A stretch of DNA of 64,000 nt from Podarcis raffonei (lineage: Eukaryota > Chordata > Lepidosauria > Squamata > Lacertidae). The notes under the pieces are model-generated. The model had not been told where the DNA came from, did no database searches, and saw only the letters and a list, made by a program, of their open reading frames with translations. Shown in pieces: positions 39,025 through 51,127 of this stretch (positions are counted from its first letter, which is position 1; each line of letters begins with the position of its first letter). Location of the stretch: contig NC_070614.1 in the NCBI RefSeq assembly GCF_027172205.1, forward strand, positions 34,586,001 to 34,650,000, written 5' to 3'. The translations under genes were made by a program, and so were the position numbers.

Positions 39025-39406
39025 GTTTTCTTCAGCAATTCCCAGAGGAAATCCCCACATCTGAACAGGCAATTTCCTGATTCATTAATTCTGAAAAGCA
39101 CTAATTTTAGTGCTCATCCAGCCCACTGTGGAATTTCAGTTGCCATGAACAAAACAAATAGCAAAGACACTGAAGAATATTACAAATATGTCTGCCACCA
39201 TTTAGAGACAGAGGGGCTGGGGACCAAGAACAACCATCTGTTGTGATCTCTGATTCTTTGCACAATTGACCCTGAAGCTCAGGGCTGTGAACAGAGTGAA
39301 CTGTCATTAAGGCAAGAAGTTCTCATCACAGAGACTCTCATGATTGTACTACAGCAAACAACGGAGGAATCTGTGTTTAGATTGAAGATTTACCATTCCA
39401 TTGAGG
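39025..39406 (+). promoter_or_regulatory. Conserved 5' flank of gene E (putative promoter region)
   Basis: Same module as upstream of gene B, continuing without a break into exon 1 of gene E. The transcription start cannot be placed from sequence alone. Confidence 0.35.
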
Positions 39407-42400
39407 ATGGTAGTTTTAGTGGTCTTGCTGCTGGCTCTGTTTCCTCACATGGCACAGGAGGCCCACACCGTTAAATGCAGGGTTCAGTATCTACACCACC
39501 CACTTCACAAGTATCATCAGCCGGGAGATTTCATCATTGGTGGCATAGCTTCTCACGGTACCTTTATTTTCAGTTCAGCAAGTTTCTCTGAAGAACCCCC
39601 ACCTGCATTATCAGAAGAGCTTGCGTAAGAACTTGTATTGTGTCTGTTTTTATTTCCATTTTGTAGTTCCATTGAATTAAAAGGGATATCTCTGAGTAGA
39701 CATGAGCAAGGATTCTGTTAATCTTCACGCAGGCTGCAGTAGCAGTTAAAATAACCAAGGGAATCTCCACAGGAAATGCAAGATGCCTTGTTTTTAAAAT
39801 GCATTTGTTTATTTAACTACACCATCTTTGTCCTCTTCCTTTTGATTCTTTCTCTCACAGTTTCCTCTGTTATACCAAGTTCCTCTTTGTTTTTTACTCA
39901 TCTTGTGTCCCCCTTTCTATTTCCATTCTGACAACTCTCATTTTTTGTTTCAGCAGTTTTCATAGACACTCCTGAGAGCAGTTTCCCTAACAGCTACAAT
40001 TTTCAGAGTTCTATGAAATTTCTCTCGCAACCCTTAACAAACAGCAGCTTCCAGGATTCTTTGTGGAAGCCATGACTCTTTAAAGTGCTATCATAGCACT
40101 ATACATGTATGGTTTTAATATGGCCTATGAAAGACGGGTCATCACATGGTTTGAAGGCTGAGCGAGGGTTTGAAATTGGTTCTTACCCTAGTTCTAGTCC
40201 AATGCCCTAACCACTGTACTATATTGAATTCTGTTCCTTGTGAATGAGGCTTCCAAGCAAAAATATGTAGCTCCCTTACTTATATCAAGTCATGGAGTTT
40301 GCTCTCGTAACCCAGTAATAATCTACTACTGTGGACCCAGCAGAAGGTTGTGCTGCCTGATATTTTTGTTGCTTAAGCTATGAAGTACAACTCTTGTGAC
40401 TTATGATTGGTACCATCCTACTTTCACACAGCTATCCTGCTTCTTTTATACTCCTTCTACATCTCTGTTTCAGTTAAAGGTCATTTCAACATGCCTGGTG
40501 CTAAATGATGTAGTGCAATAAGTGTAGTAAGAATGTACTGGATTAAATGTATAGTCAAAATAGTATGACTAGATTAAAGGTGTGAAATAGTTCCTTTAGT
40601 CTGTTCATTTTGACAAACATTCTTTAAAAGGAATCTCATTGAGAAAGTACAGCATATGGTGTGTTCTCAAGTTGGCGTTGTGTACTATTTTTTTCTTGAA
40701 GTCACCTTAAGCTAAAGACTCCCTCAGAAGACATAATATCTACATGAGATAACTGTAATAAAATTCAAAGCATCATGGCCATTAAGCAAAAAGCAGAAGG
40801 GAATGAAAATGTAGTAAAGTGGGTTTTTTGGAGACAGGCATCTTATTCCCTTGGAACAGTCTGTGGGATTGTAGTCTTACAGTTTTATATCCACATACAA
40901 GGGAGAAAACCTCAATAAACTCTTCCTTCTACATCTCTCAATTAAAGGTATTTTCAAGATGATTGTTGGTAAGCGCTGTACTGTAGTAAAAGAATGTACT
41001 GAATTTAATGTCTCACTGTTTGAATGAAATAGCTCTTTTATTCTGTTCATTTTAACAAAGTTTCTTTTAAAAGGAATCTCACTCAGAAAGTATAGCATAT
41101 AGTGTGCTCTGAAGTTGGTGTAGTTTAGTAATATCATTATTTCTTTTTCTTTCTCATGCAAAAAGTCCATGACGAGTTTCCAATCTTTAACAAATATTAA
41201 CAATGACTTCTCTCCAATTAAACATTTTAGTTTAACAGGCATTCTTCCATTGTTGGTAATGATGGGTACTTCAGTCTTTCTACATATAAAAGTCTTGCAG
41301 CAATAATCATTTATTGTAATAAAGTTCAATAGTCCTTTTCTAACTATGTATCCATAAGTTCCAGCAGCAAAAGTTCTAGTTTCAATTGAAAATCAATCTT
41401 CAAAATTCTCTGTATCAAAGTATATATTTGAGTCCAATATGTTTTGGCTTTTCTACATTTCTACCAAGCATGAAAAAATGTCTCTTCCCTTGGCTCATTT
41501 GGAAGGAATAGCAAGATATGAATTTCATTAGGGAAGTTTTTAATGAATAACACCAGTACAGATAGCAAAAATGTACGAAACTGGGTCGAACACATGTTGG
41601 AAATGTAAAGAAAAGGAAGGGGCCTTTTATCATATGTGGTGGAAATGTAGAGAAATTTTAAAAATTGGGAAATGATATATAATGAATTGAAGAAAATGTT
41701 TTAAATGACATTTGTAAAAAAAAACAGAAGCATTTTTGTTAGGGATTGTAGGACAAGACCTGCTAAGAAAAACAAAGAACTTATTCATGTATGCTACAAC
41801 AGCGGCAAGAGTCTTGATAGCACAAGAATGGAATAATGAGGAAACCCCGACAAAGGAACAGTGTGAAAAGAAATTGATGAACTATGCAGAATTGGCTAAA
41901 CTGACATACAAACTGCGAGATAAGGACAACTGTGACTTCAAAGAAGAATGGGGACTTTTTACAAAGTACTTAAAAAGACAACAAAATGAATTGGACTGCT
42001 TGGCAGGTTTTGAATAAACATACACAAATTTAGTGATTGATAACATGGTAGACAGATAAAATAAGGACTGAAATAATTTTATAATATGAAGAGAATAACA
42101 TGCTGAGAAATCAGAGAGAGGAGATGAGGGAAGTCTCGGCGGGGAGGGTTTGATGGGGAATGGAGGAAAAGGAGGGAAATAATGAATAGGATATGTTTTG
42201 ATATATTGTTATGTTGAAATTGTTAATAAAAATTTTTTTTTAAAAGGGAAGTTTTTAATGTTTGATGTTTTATTGAGTTTTTAATATCCTGTTGGAAGCT
42301 ACCCAGAGTGGCAGGGGAGGCCCAGCCAGATGGGCGGGGTATAAGAATTATATTATTGTTGTGGTGGTGGTTGTTATTATTATTATTATTATTCATTGAA

Positions 42401-45400
42401 ATTGTGGAATTGTGATCAATAATGCAATTGTTGTTCCAGCGTGGTGCCAAAGGGTTACCAGCACATCCTGGCCTTGGCATTTGCTGTCAAGGAGATCAAT
42501 GAAAACCCTCACATCTTACCAAATCTCACCTTGGGCTTCCACATCTATGACAGCTATATCATTGCAATTAAGACATATCATGCCACAATGCTACTTTTAT
42601 CTACACTGGAGAAATTTCTCCCCAACTATATATGTGATACACAGAATAATCTGACAGCTGTCATTGGTAGTCTTGACTCCCAGATCTCCCTCCATGTGGC
42701 AACTATCTTGGATATTTATAAGATTCCACAGGTAGGACACTTATGCCTGTTTCTGAGTGAAATATGAAAATTAAGTAAGGCAGTTATACTTTTTCTTTAT
42801 TTCTTCCAGCTTGTATTATGCTGTTTAGAAACAGAAATGGGAACATTGGGAATAATCAGATCAATTATTCTTTTTCTTTCTTTCCTTTGCATGTTTTATG
42901 CAGACTGAAAGCAGTTCATTAACAAACAAAAAAGTAAATGAACCTATAACTGGAACATGGTTTTCATAGAACTAAGACTGAGCAATATATTTTTTCACAT
43001 GGAAATTCCACTTACTGTTTCTAATGCTCCTAGTTGTTGATTCTTTTTACTTTCTATATTGTTCATGGAAAGCACTCTTCAATAATTATTAGGGCACCAT
43101 TTAAAACTTATTGGGGCCCATTCATACCAACCGTGAACTGCCAATCTATATACATAGGCTGGGGACCCGCTTTATAAAGCAGAGCCTGGCTTTCATTGAA
43201 GCAACACCATAAAGTTCAAAAGCTAATTAAGTTGGATTTATCAGAGGAGGAATTGGACGCACTGCCCATCAGGCAATTGAAAATACCGTGATAGTTTTAA
43301 ACAAAAACTGGGTGGTGGCTGATGCAGATTGAGATCCTTGTGTGAATGGAGATAGTGTCTTTATCGCGCTTCAGTATTTATCAGAATAGACTCCCCTGGA
43401 TCTGCAATTTCATCATTAGTCACTCAGGTAGTACCGTTGAGAAATAAAATGTTTGCTGCTGTAAAGGATGCACTATTTATATGGATGCCCGAATGCAAAT
43501 ACCAAGTGCATTTGACCATGCATAAATCTGCTATATTAATGGAGGGTGTTGTTGTTTTTCTCTCTCTCTATTTTCCCAACAAATATCTCTTTAGCTCATA
43601 TATGGCCCCACTCCAGTGATGAATACTAAAATCCCAGGACTTCCCTTCTACCAGATGGCCCCGCCAGAAAGCCACCAGTTTGCAGGGATTCTTTCTTTGC
43701 TTCTGCATTTCAGGTGGACGTGGATTGGGGTCGCTGTGGTTGACAATGACAATGGAGAAAGATTTATACAAAAGGTGCTCCCACTCTTTTCAAACAGAGG
43801 TATTTGTTTTGCCTTTGTAGAAACAATCCCCAAGTTTAGTTTTCTCACTGAAGGATACACCCTGATGCAACAGGGGGCTAAAATACATGATATAGTGATG
43901 GGTAGCAAAGCCAATGTTGTGGTGGCCTATGGAGAAGCTTCAACCACTATATTTTTGAGATGGCTTCCATATCTATCAATGCTTGGGAGAACGAAAACAA
44001 ATACAAAAGGTAAAGTATGGATATCAACAGCCCAAGTGGAGTTTATTTCCGTGGCCTTTCAGCGGGATTGGGATGCAACTATATTCAATGGTGCCATAAC
44101 CTTCAGAATTCACTCCAATGATCTACCAGGATTTCATCAATACGTTGAGGGCAGAAACCCCTTCAATGCAGATGGTGATGATTTCATCTGGGATTTCTGG
44201 CAAAATGCATTTGGCTGTGTATTTCCCCATCGCGTTCTGGACGAAGTGGTGGGGGATATCTGCACAGGAATGGAGAATTTAGAGAACCTTCCTGCATCTC
44301 TCTTTGAAATGACAGTGCAAGGTCAAAGTTACAGTATCTACAATGCTGTCTTTGCCATGGCCCATGCTTTACATACCATGTCCTTAGCAATACACAAACA
44401 CTCACAAATGGTGAGCAGAGGGAGACAGAAGCTTCAGAAGCAGCAGTTTTGGCAGGTAAGGGGCCTGAAATCCATACGTTGCATGGAATATATACTAGGT
44501 GTTCAATTTCTCTAACTACTAACCATTTTGTCCCCCTCTCCACCTGAAACCTGTCAAACAAAAACATACACACACACAACACCCCTTAGACCACACCTTA
44601 ACAGTGCTAATGGGGAATGGAGTATAGAGAAAACTGCAGACCATGTGTGAGCCTAAAATGGGCTACATGATGCAGGTGGCGCTGTGGGTTAAACCACTGA
44701 GCCTAGGACTTGCCAATCAGAAGGTTGGGGGTTCGAATCCCCGTGACGGGGTGAGCTTCCATTGCTCAGTCCCTGCTCCTGCCAACCTAGCAGTTCGAAA
44801 TCATGTCAAAGTGCAAGTAGATAAATAGATACCACTCTGGCGGGAAGGTAAACGGCGTTTCCGTGCACTGCTCTGATTCTCCAGAAGCGGCTTTGTCATG
44901 CTGGCCACATGACCCAGAAGCTGTACTCCAGCTCCGTCGGCCAATAAAGCGAGATGAGCGCCACAATCCCAGAGTCATCTACGACTGGACCTAATGGTCA
45001 GGGGTCCCTTTACCTTTACCTTATGTTGCAGGCAGCGGAGCTACACTCTTTGCACTAGATCTCTCTTTGAAACATTGAGATCCACCCTTTTCTAAATGCT
45101 TGCCTTCTCTCTTTTCATTCTAGCTTCATCATTTTCTGAGAGGTGTCTCATTTAACAACAGTGCTGGAGACACAGTGTCCTTCAATCAGAACGGGGAGGT
45201 AATATCTACCTTGGATGTGATCAACTGGGTTATTTCCTCCAACCAGTCCTTTCATAGGGTAAAAGTTGGGAGGATGGATCCTGAGGCTCCTCCAGACCAA
45301 GCCTTCACCCTTCATGAAGATGCCATAACATGGCATGGATGGTTTAATCAGGTGGAGTCACATTCTTAGCTAATTCAAAAGAGATTAATTTTTCAATGAG

Positions 45401-48400
45401 CAATTGTTCTATGCTTTGATGTCTAAGATAATGTTCACTGGAGAATCAGAAAACTTACAAAATACTCTTTTTTTTTTTAGTGGATGTAAATTCATGTATT
45501 TGTCCAGGATAAAATTGTGCAAATTTTCCATCCCAAAGGGATGTAATATCGTGCAATCTGGTAAAATATGTATAATATCTCCTTTGTATTTATTGTTTTA
45601 ATACAGACGATGATGATTTACTCTCTGCAGAGCTGATCTACGGTTTACTGAAATGCTGTGACAATTTAGCAACATAGGGAAGGTCTCCAGAACCTGACTG
45701 ATTCCAAATGCATTATTCTCATGAATATCATGTTTCTTCTTCATTTACTGATTAGGTTCGGCCTCTTTCTGTCTGTACTGAGAATTGTCACGCAGGATCA
45801 AGGAAGAAAGTGAAGGAAGGAGAACCATTTTGCTGCTATGATTGCATCCCATGCCCAGAGGGAAAGATTTCAAACCAGGAAGGTAAGAGAAATACACAGA
45901 AATTTGGATCCAGATGTAGTACTTTCATTGAGTTTCCCTTAAAAGGAATGGGACAAATTAAGTTATGACTAACTGGTCCACTTGCTTTCAAGGGGACCAA
46001 GTGTTCCCACTGAGGTTACTTCCAAGCAATCTCTTTGTTGTTGTTGTTGTTGTTTAGTCGTTTAGTTGTGTCCGACTCTTCATAACCCCATGGACCAGAG
46101 CACGCCAGGCACTTCTGTCTTCCACTGCCTCTCGCAGTTTAGTCAAACTCCTGCTGGTAGCTTCGAGAACACTATCCAACCATCTCGTCCTCTGACGTCC
46201 CCTTCCCCTTGTGCCCTCCATCTTTCCCAACATCAGGGTCTTTTCCAGGGAGTCTTCTCATGAGGTGGCCAAAGTATTGGAGCCTCAGCTTCACGATACG
46301 TCCTTCCAGTGAGCACTCAGGGCTGATTTCCTTAAGAATGGATAGGTCTGATCTTCTTGCAATCCATGGGACTCTCAAGAGTCTCCTCCAGCACCATAAT
46401 TCAAAAGCATCAATTCTTCGGCGATCAGCCTTCTTTATGGTCCAGCTCTCACTTCCATACATCACTACTGGGAAAACCATAGCTTTAACTATACGTACCT
46501 TTGTTGGCAAGGTGATGTCTCTACTTTTTAAGATGCTGTCTAGGTTAGTCGTTGCTTTTCTCCCAAGAAGCAGGCGTCTCTTAATTTCGTGGCTGCTGTC
46601 ACCATCTGCAGTGATCATGGAGCCCAAGAAAGTAAAATCTCTCACTACCTCCATTTCTTCTGCTTCTATTTGCCAGGAGGTGATGGGACCAGTGGCCATG
46701 AACTTCATTTTTTTGATGTTGAGCTTCAAACCATATTTTGCGCTCTCCTCTTTCACCCTCATTAAAAGGTTCTTTAATTCCTCCTCACTTTCTGCCATCA
46801 AGGTTGTGTCATCTACATATCTGAGGTTGTTGATATTTCTTCTGGCAATCTTAATTCCGGCTTGGGATTCATCCAGCCCAGCCTTTCGTATGATGAATTC
46901 TGCATATAAGTTAAATAAGCAGGGAGACAATATACAGCGTTGTCGTACTCCTTTCCCAATTTTGAACCAATCAGTTGTTCCATATCCAGTTCTAACTGTA
47001 GCTTCTTGTCCCACATACAGATTTCTCAGGAGACAGATGAGGTGATCAGGCACTACCATTTCTTTAAGAACTTGCCATAGTTTGCTGTGGTCGACACAGT
47101 CAATGAAGCAGAAGTAGATATCTTTCTGGAACTCTCTAGCTTTCTCCATAATCCAGCGCATGTTTGCAATTTGGTCTCTGGTTCCTCTGCCTCTTCTAAA
47201 TCCGGCTTGCACTTCTGGGAGTTCTTGGTCCACATACTGCTTGAGCCTACCTTGTAGAATTTTAAGCATAACCTTGCTAGCGTGTGAAATGAGTGCAATT
47301 TTGCGGTAGTTGGAGCATTCTTTGGCACTGCCCTTCTTTGGGATTGGGATTTAGACTGATCTTCTCCAATCCTCTGGCCACTGCTGAGTTTTCCAAACTT
47401 GCTGGCATATTGAGTGTAGCACCTTAACAGCATCATCTTTTAAAATTTTAAATAGTTAAGCTGGAATACCATCACTTCCACTGGCCTTGTTATTTGCAGT
47501 GCTTTCTAAGGCCCATTTGACTTCACTCTCCAGGATGTCTGGCTCAAGGTCAGCAACCACACTACCTGAGGTGTACGAGACATCCATATCTTTCTGGTAT
47601 AATTCCTCTGTGTATTCTTGCCACCTCTTCTTGATGTCTTCTGATTCTGTTAGGTCCTTTCCACTTTTGTCTTTTATTATGGTAATCTTTGTACGAAATG
47701 TTCCTTTCATATCTCCAATTTTCTTGAACAGATTTCTGGTTTTTCCCATTCTATTGTTTTCCTCTATTTCTTTGCATTGCTCGTTTAAGAAGGCATTCTT
47801 GTCTCTCCTTGCTATTTTTTGGAAATCTGCATTCAATTTCCTGTATCTTTCACTATCTCCCTCACATTTTGCTTGCCTTCTCTCCTCCGCTATTTGTAAG
47901 GCCTCGTTGGACAGCCACTTTGCTTTCTTGCATTTCCTTTTCATTGGGATGGTTTTCATTGCTGCCTCCTGTATAATGTTACGAGCCTCCATCCATAGTT
48001 CTTCAGGCACTCTGTCCACCAAATCTAAATCCTTAAACCTGTTCCTCACTTCCACTGTGTATTCATAAGGGATTTGACTTAGATTGTATCTTACCGGCCC
48101 AGTGGTTTTTCCTACTTTCTTCAGTTTAAGCTTGAATTTTGCTCTAAGAAGCTGATGATCTGTGCCACAGTCAGCTCCAGGTCTTGTTTTTGCTGACTGT
48201 ATAGGGCTTCTCCATCTTTGGCTGCAGAGAATATAATCAATCTGATTGTGATGCTGCCCATCTGGTGATGTCCATGTGTAGAGTCGTCTCTTGTATTGTT
48301 GGAAAAGAGTGATTGTGATGACCAGCTTGTTCTCTTGACAGAACTCTATTAGCCTTTGCCCTGCTTTGTTTTGATCTCCAAGGCCAAACTTGCCAGTTGT

Positions 48401-51069
48401 TCCTTTTATCTCTTGATTCCCTACTTTAGCATTTCAATCCCCTATAATGAGAAGAACATCCTTCTTTGGTGTCACTTCTATAAGGTGTTATAAGTCTTCA
48501 TAGAATTGGGCAATTTCAGTTTCTTCAGCACCAGTGGTTGGTGTTAAGCCTTAATCCTGGTTTGTGTGCTCAATGTTTACATGCCACTTGTTAGAGAAAA
48601 GACAGAAGCAGCTATTTATTGTGTACTCATTCTGCTTAGTTTGTGGCAATATTAGAAAAGGTTGCATCAAGCCAATGTAATTTCAAACTTTGCAGTGTAC
48701 TTCCCAATAACTTTCCATATTTTAAAAAGTCTGTGCTTTTTGAGGTGGGGGCTTCTTGTGCGAGAGCTCCAAATCCACTTCAATGGCAGAACATGAATTT
48801 GCACATACAGTGGTACCTCGGGTTACATATGCTTCAGGTTACATACGCTTCAGGTTACAGACTCCACTAATCCAGAAATATTACCTCAGGTTAAGAACTT
48901 TGAACTTTGCTTCAGGATGAGAACAGAAATCGTGCAGCTGCGGCACAGCAGCAGCAGGAGGCCCCATTAACTAAAGTGGTGCTTCGGGTTAAGAACAGTT
49001 TCAGGTGAAGAACAGACCTCCAGAACGAATTAAGTTCTTAACCCAAGGTACCACTGTTTGTGATTTAATCCCACACCCAAATAATGACAGTCTTCATGCA
49101 CCCTAAATATTCAGGTACCATGCATATTTAGTCAGTGCCTCATCTTTTCCTTTGAGATCTCTCCGACTTAATTATCTAAGTAGTTACCATTGCTCTTTCA
49201 CAAACATGCAATAAATTTAGCATGCCTTTCTGATCATACCTAGCTTAGCATATGATGGCATGTCATTTTAGGGAATGAAACTTAATTTTAGCAAATTTCT
49301 TCAGTAAAAATAAGTTTTTGGGTGTCAGGAATTCAAATCTGTTATTATCTTTGTGACTGGACAACAATTAGCTTTTCGAATGTTTCGGAAGTCAAACAGT
49401 CTTCTGGAGCTGTAAAGGTAAAGGGACCCCGACCATTAGGTCCAGTCGTGGCCGACTCTGGGGTTGTGGCGCTCATCTTGCTTTATTGGCCGAGGGAGCC
49501 GGCGTACAGCTTCCGGGTCAGGCGGCCAGCATAACTAAGATACTTCTGGTAAACCAGAGCAGCACACGGAAACGCTGTTTACCTTCCCACCGGAGCGGTA
49601 CCTATTTATCTACGTGCACTTTTGACGTGCTTTCGAACTGCTAATTTGGCAGGAGCAGGGACCAGGCAATGGGAACTCACCCCGTCACAGGGATTAGAAC
49701 TGCCGACCTTCTGATCGGCAATTCCTAGGCTCTGTGGTTTAACCCACAGTGCCACCCGCGTCCCCTTCTGTAGCGGATTACATCCAAAACCAAGGTTCCA
49801 CAATATTATCTTGGTGACTGAACAATAATAAGCTTCATAACTCTACGTTTGATTAAAAAGCATATAAACTGCTTTCAGAAAATAAAAAAATAATAATCTT
49901 ACCTTTTGTATATGTCAGGTAATGCTCAATAACAATAAAATTAAATACGTTTTGTATATAATATTAATATATAATATAACTGCAAGTACTTGAAAGCCAT
50001 TTTTATTGAATTTTTGTATTTCTACAATCATTTTACTTGGGGAATATTAACTTAACCAAAATATCTTTTGAATTTCCAAATCATGTTATAGCTTTTGAGC
50101 ATCCTTCAATGTTGATGTGATTGATGGAACGTCTAAGAGCTGGGGACTGTAATTTTCTTTTCCCCCAGATATGAGTGACTGTGATAAATGCTCAGACAAA
50201 GACTATCCAAGCAAGAACCAAGATGCATGTATTCCCAAGGATATAAGCTTCTTGTCTTATGAAGAACCTTTGGGCATCAGTTTAGTCTGCTTTTCGCTTT
50301 CATTTTCTCTAATCACAGCTATGGTGCTGGGTACATTTGTGAAGCACCATGACACTCCCATAGTCATTGCAAACAACAGGAATCTCACCTACACTCTCCT
50401 CATTTCTCTCCTGCTCTGCTTCCTTTGTGCACTGCTCTTCCTGGGCCAACCAAAGAAGCTGACATGTCTCCTCCGACAAACTACTTTTGGCATCATCTTC
50501 TCAGTGGCTGTTTCTTGTGTATTGGCAAAAACCATTACTGTGGTTCTGGCTTTCATGGCCACCAAACCTGGATCCAGGATGAGGAGATGGGTGGGGAAGG
50601 AACTGGCCAACACCATTGTCCTTTGCTGCTCCTTTGTCCAGGCAGGGATCTGTATTGTGTGGCTAGCAACCTTTCCCCCATTTCCAGATGTTGACAGTTA
50701 CTCAGTGGCTAAAGAAATTATACTAGAATGCAATGAGGGGTCTGTGATGATGTTTTATGTTGTTCTGAGCTATATGGGCTTCCTGGCAATTATTAGTTTC
50801 ATTGTTGCTTTCCTTGCCAGGAAATTACCTGACAGCTTCAATGAAGCCAAGTTCATCAGTTTCAGCATGTTGGTCTTTTGCAGTGTTTGGCTATCCTTTA
50901 TTCCATCCTACCTGAGCACCAAGGGAAAATACATGGTTGCTGTGGAGATCTTCTCTATCTTAGCCTCTGGTGCTGGACTGCTGGGATGCATCTTTTCCCC
51001 TAAATGTTATATTATTGTGTTCAGGCCTCAGCTGAACAACAGGGAGCAGCTTATGAGGAAGAAAAACTA

Positions 51070-51070
<1 letters not shown>
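39407..51070 (+). CDS. Vomeronasal type-2 receptor, gene E (intact, BovB in last intron)
   Basis: V2R-family class C receptor of 875 aa. Exons: 39407-39624, 42440-42731, 43595-44455, 45124-45351, 45756-45882, 50169-51070. Borders are GT/AG; exon 1 ends GC and exon 2 starts C, giving [12 protein letters not shown]. Signal peptide [16 protein letters not shown], Venus-flytrap domain to residue 533, Cys-rich linker, seven helices, tail MRKKN. Exon 1 matches gene B rather than A and D. Exon 3 is the most diverged part of the array, for example [19 protein letters not shown] near its start and [14 protein letters not shown] near its end. Intron 1 holds L1 fragments and an L2/CR1 tail, intron 3 a SINE, and intron 5 a truncated BovB, a MITE and a second SINE. 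All exons remain open despite these insertions. The stop codon runs straight into an AAAG microsatellite. Confidence 0.93.
41130..41510 (-). mobile_element. Decayed L1 ORF2 C-terminal fragment, intron 1 of gene E
   Basis: On the minus strand, short stretches in shifting frames read [19 protein letters not shown] and [12 protein letters not shown], the order seen at the end of squamate L1 ORF2. Several stops and frameshifts are present. Confidence 0.55.
41546..42245 (+). mobile_element. L1 LINE 3' end, intron 1 of gene E
   Basis: 5'-truncated L1 on the + strand with the Cys motif TCWKCKEKE, the block [14 protein letters not shown], the ORF2 end CLAGFE, a short 3' UTR and an A-rich tail. It is flanked by a 15-bp duplication GGGAAGTTTTTAATG (41531-41545 and 42246-42260). 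Confidence 0.88.
42261..42395 (+). mobile_element. L2/CR1-type LINE 3' tail
   Basis: Contains GAAGCTACCCAGAGTGGC and CCAGATGGGCGGGGTATAAG, and ends in a TTA/ATT microsatellite, the usual 3' end of this LINE type. It lies 45 nt before the acceptor of exon 2 of gene E. Confidence 0.65.
44672..45022 (+). mobile_element. tRNA-derived squamate SINE, full length, intron 3 of gene E
   Basis: A tRNA-like head (GGTGGCGCTGTGGGTTAAAC and GGGTTCGAATCCCC) is followed by a body and a 3' end reading GACTGGACCTAATGGTCAGG, closing in a CTTTAC repeat. Gene B is continuous at this site (about 17660-17690). A probable duplication of about 9 bp (ATGATGCAG/ATGTTGCAG) flanks the insert. Confidence 0.88.
46034..48542 (-). 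mobile_element. BovB (RTE) LINE, 5'-truncated, intron 5 of gene E
   Basis: Same family as 21107-24322, opposite in sense to the gene, with a TTG-repeat tail at 46034. It keeps the reverse transcriptase (47269-46172, palm LRYVDDTTL) and the connector domain (48055-47456). It loses the endonuclease at 48542. It has several small deletions, so it is inactive. Confidence 0.92.
48808..49056. mobile_element. Family 1 MITE, intron 5 of gene E
   Basis: Inverted ends CAGTGGTACCTCGGG and CCAAGGTACCACTG. The left flank keeps TA and the right has become TT. Gene D has uninterrupted sequence at this spot (about 34496), so this is an independent insertion. Confidence 0.78.
49413..49764 (-). mobile_element. 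tRNA-derived squamate SINE, full length, intron 5 of gene E
   Basis: Reverse copy of the same SINE. Its 3' region reads CAGTCGTGGCCGACTCTGGG on the + strand, close to the BovB tail CGTGTCCGACTCTTCGTG. That fits a Sauria-type SINE, which uses the BovB machinery. Confidence 0.88.
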
Positions 51071-51125
<55 letters not shown>

Positions 51126-51127
51126 AA
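51071..51127. repeat. (AAAG)n microsatellite at the stop codon of gene E
   Basis: A pure AAAG run directly after the TAA stop of gene E, in its 3' UTR. Confidence 0.97.

Larger units (their letters stand above)
36490..39406. other. Spacer between genes D and E
   Basis: Contains a partial SINE (36861-37057), an L2/CR1 fragment and the 5' flank of gene E. The first 360 nt resemble the 3' flank of gene E, not of gene A. No other gene is seen. Confidence 0.75.

Noticed and set aside
44675-44750. Possible tRNA gene (B box GGTTCGAATCC)
   Set aside because: It is the tRNA-like head of a SINE, with SINE body and tail following, and the same head occurs at two other places in the window.
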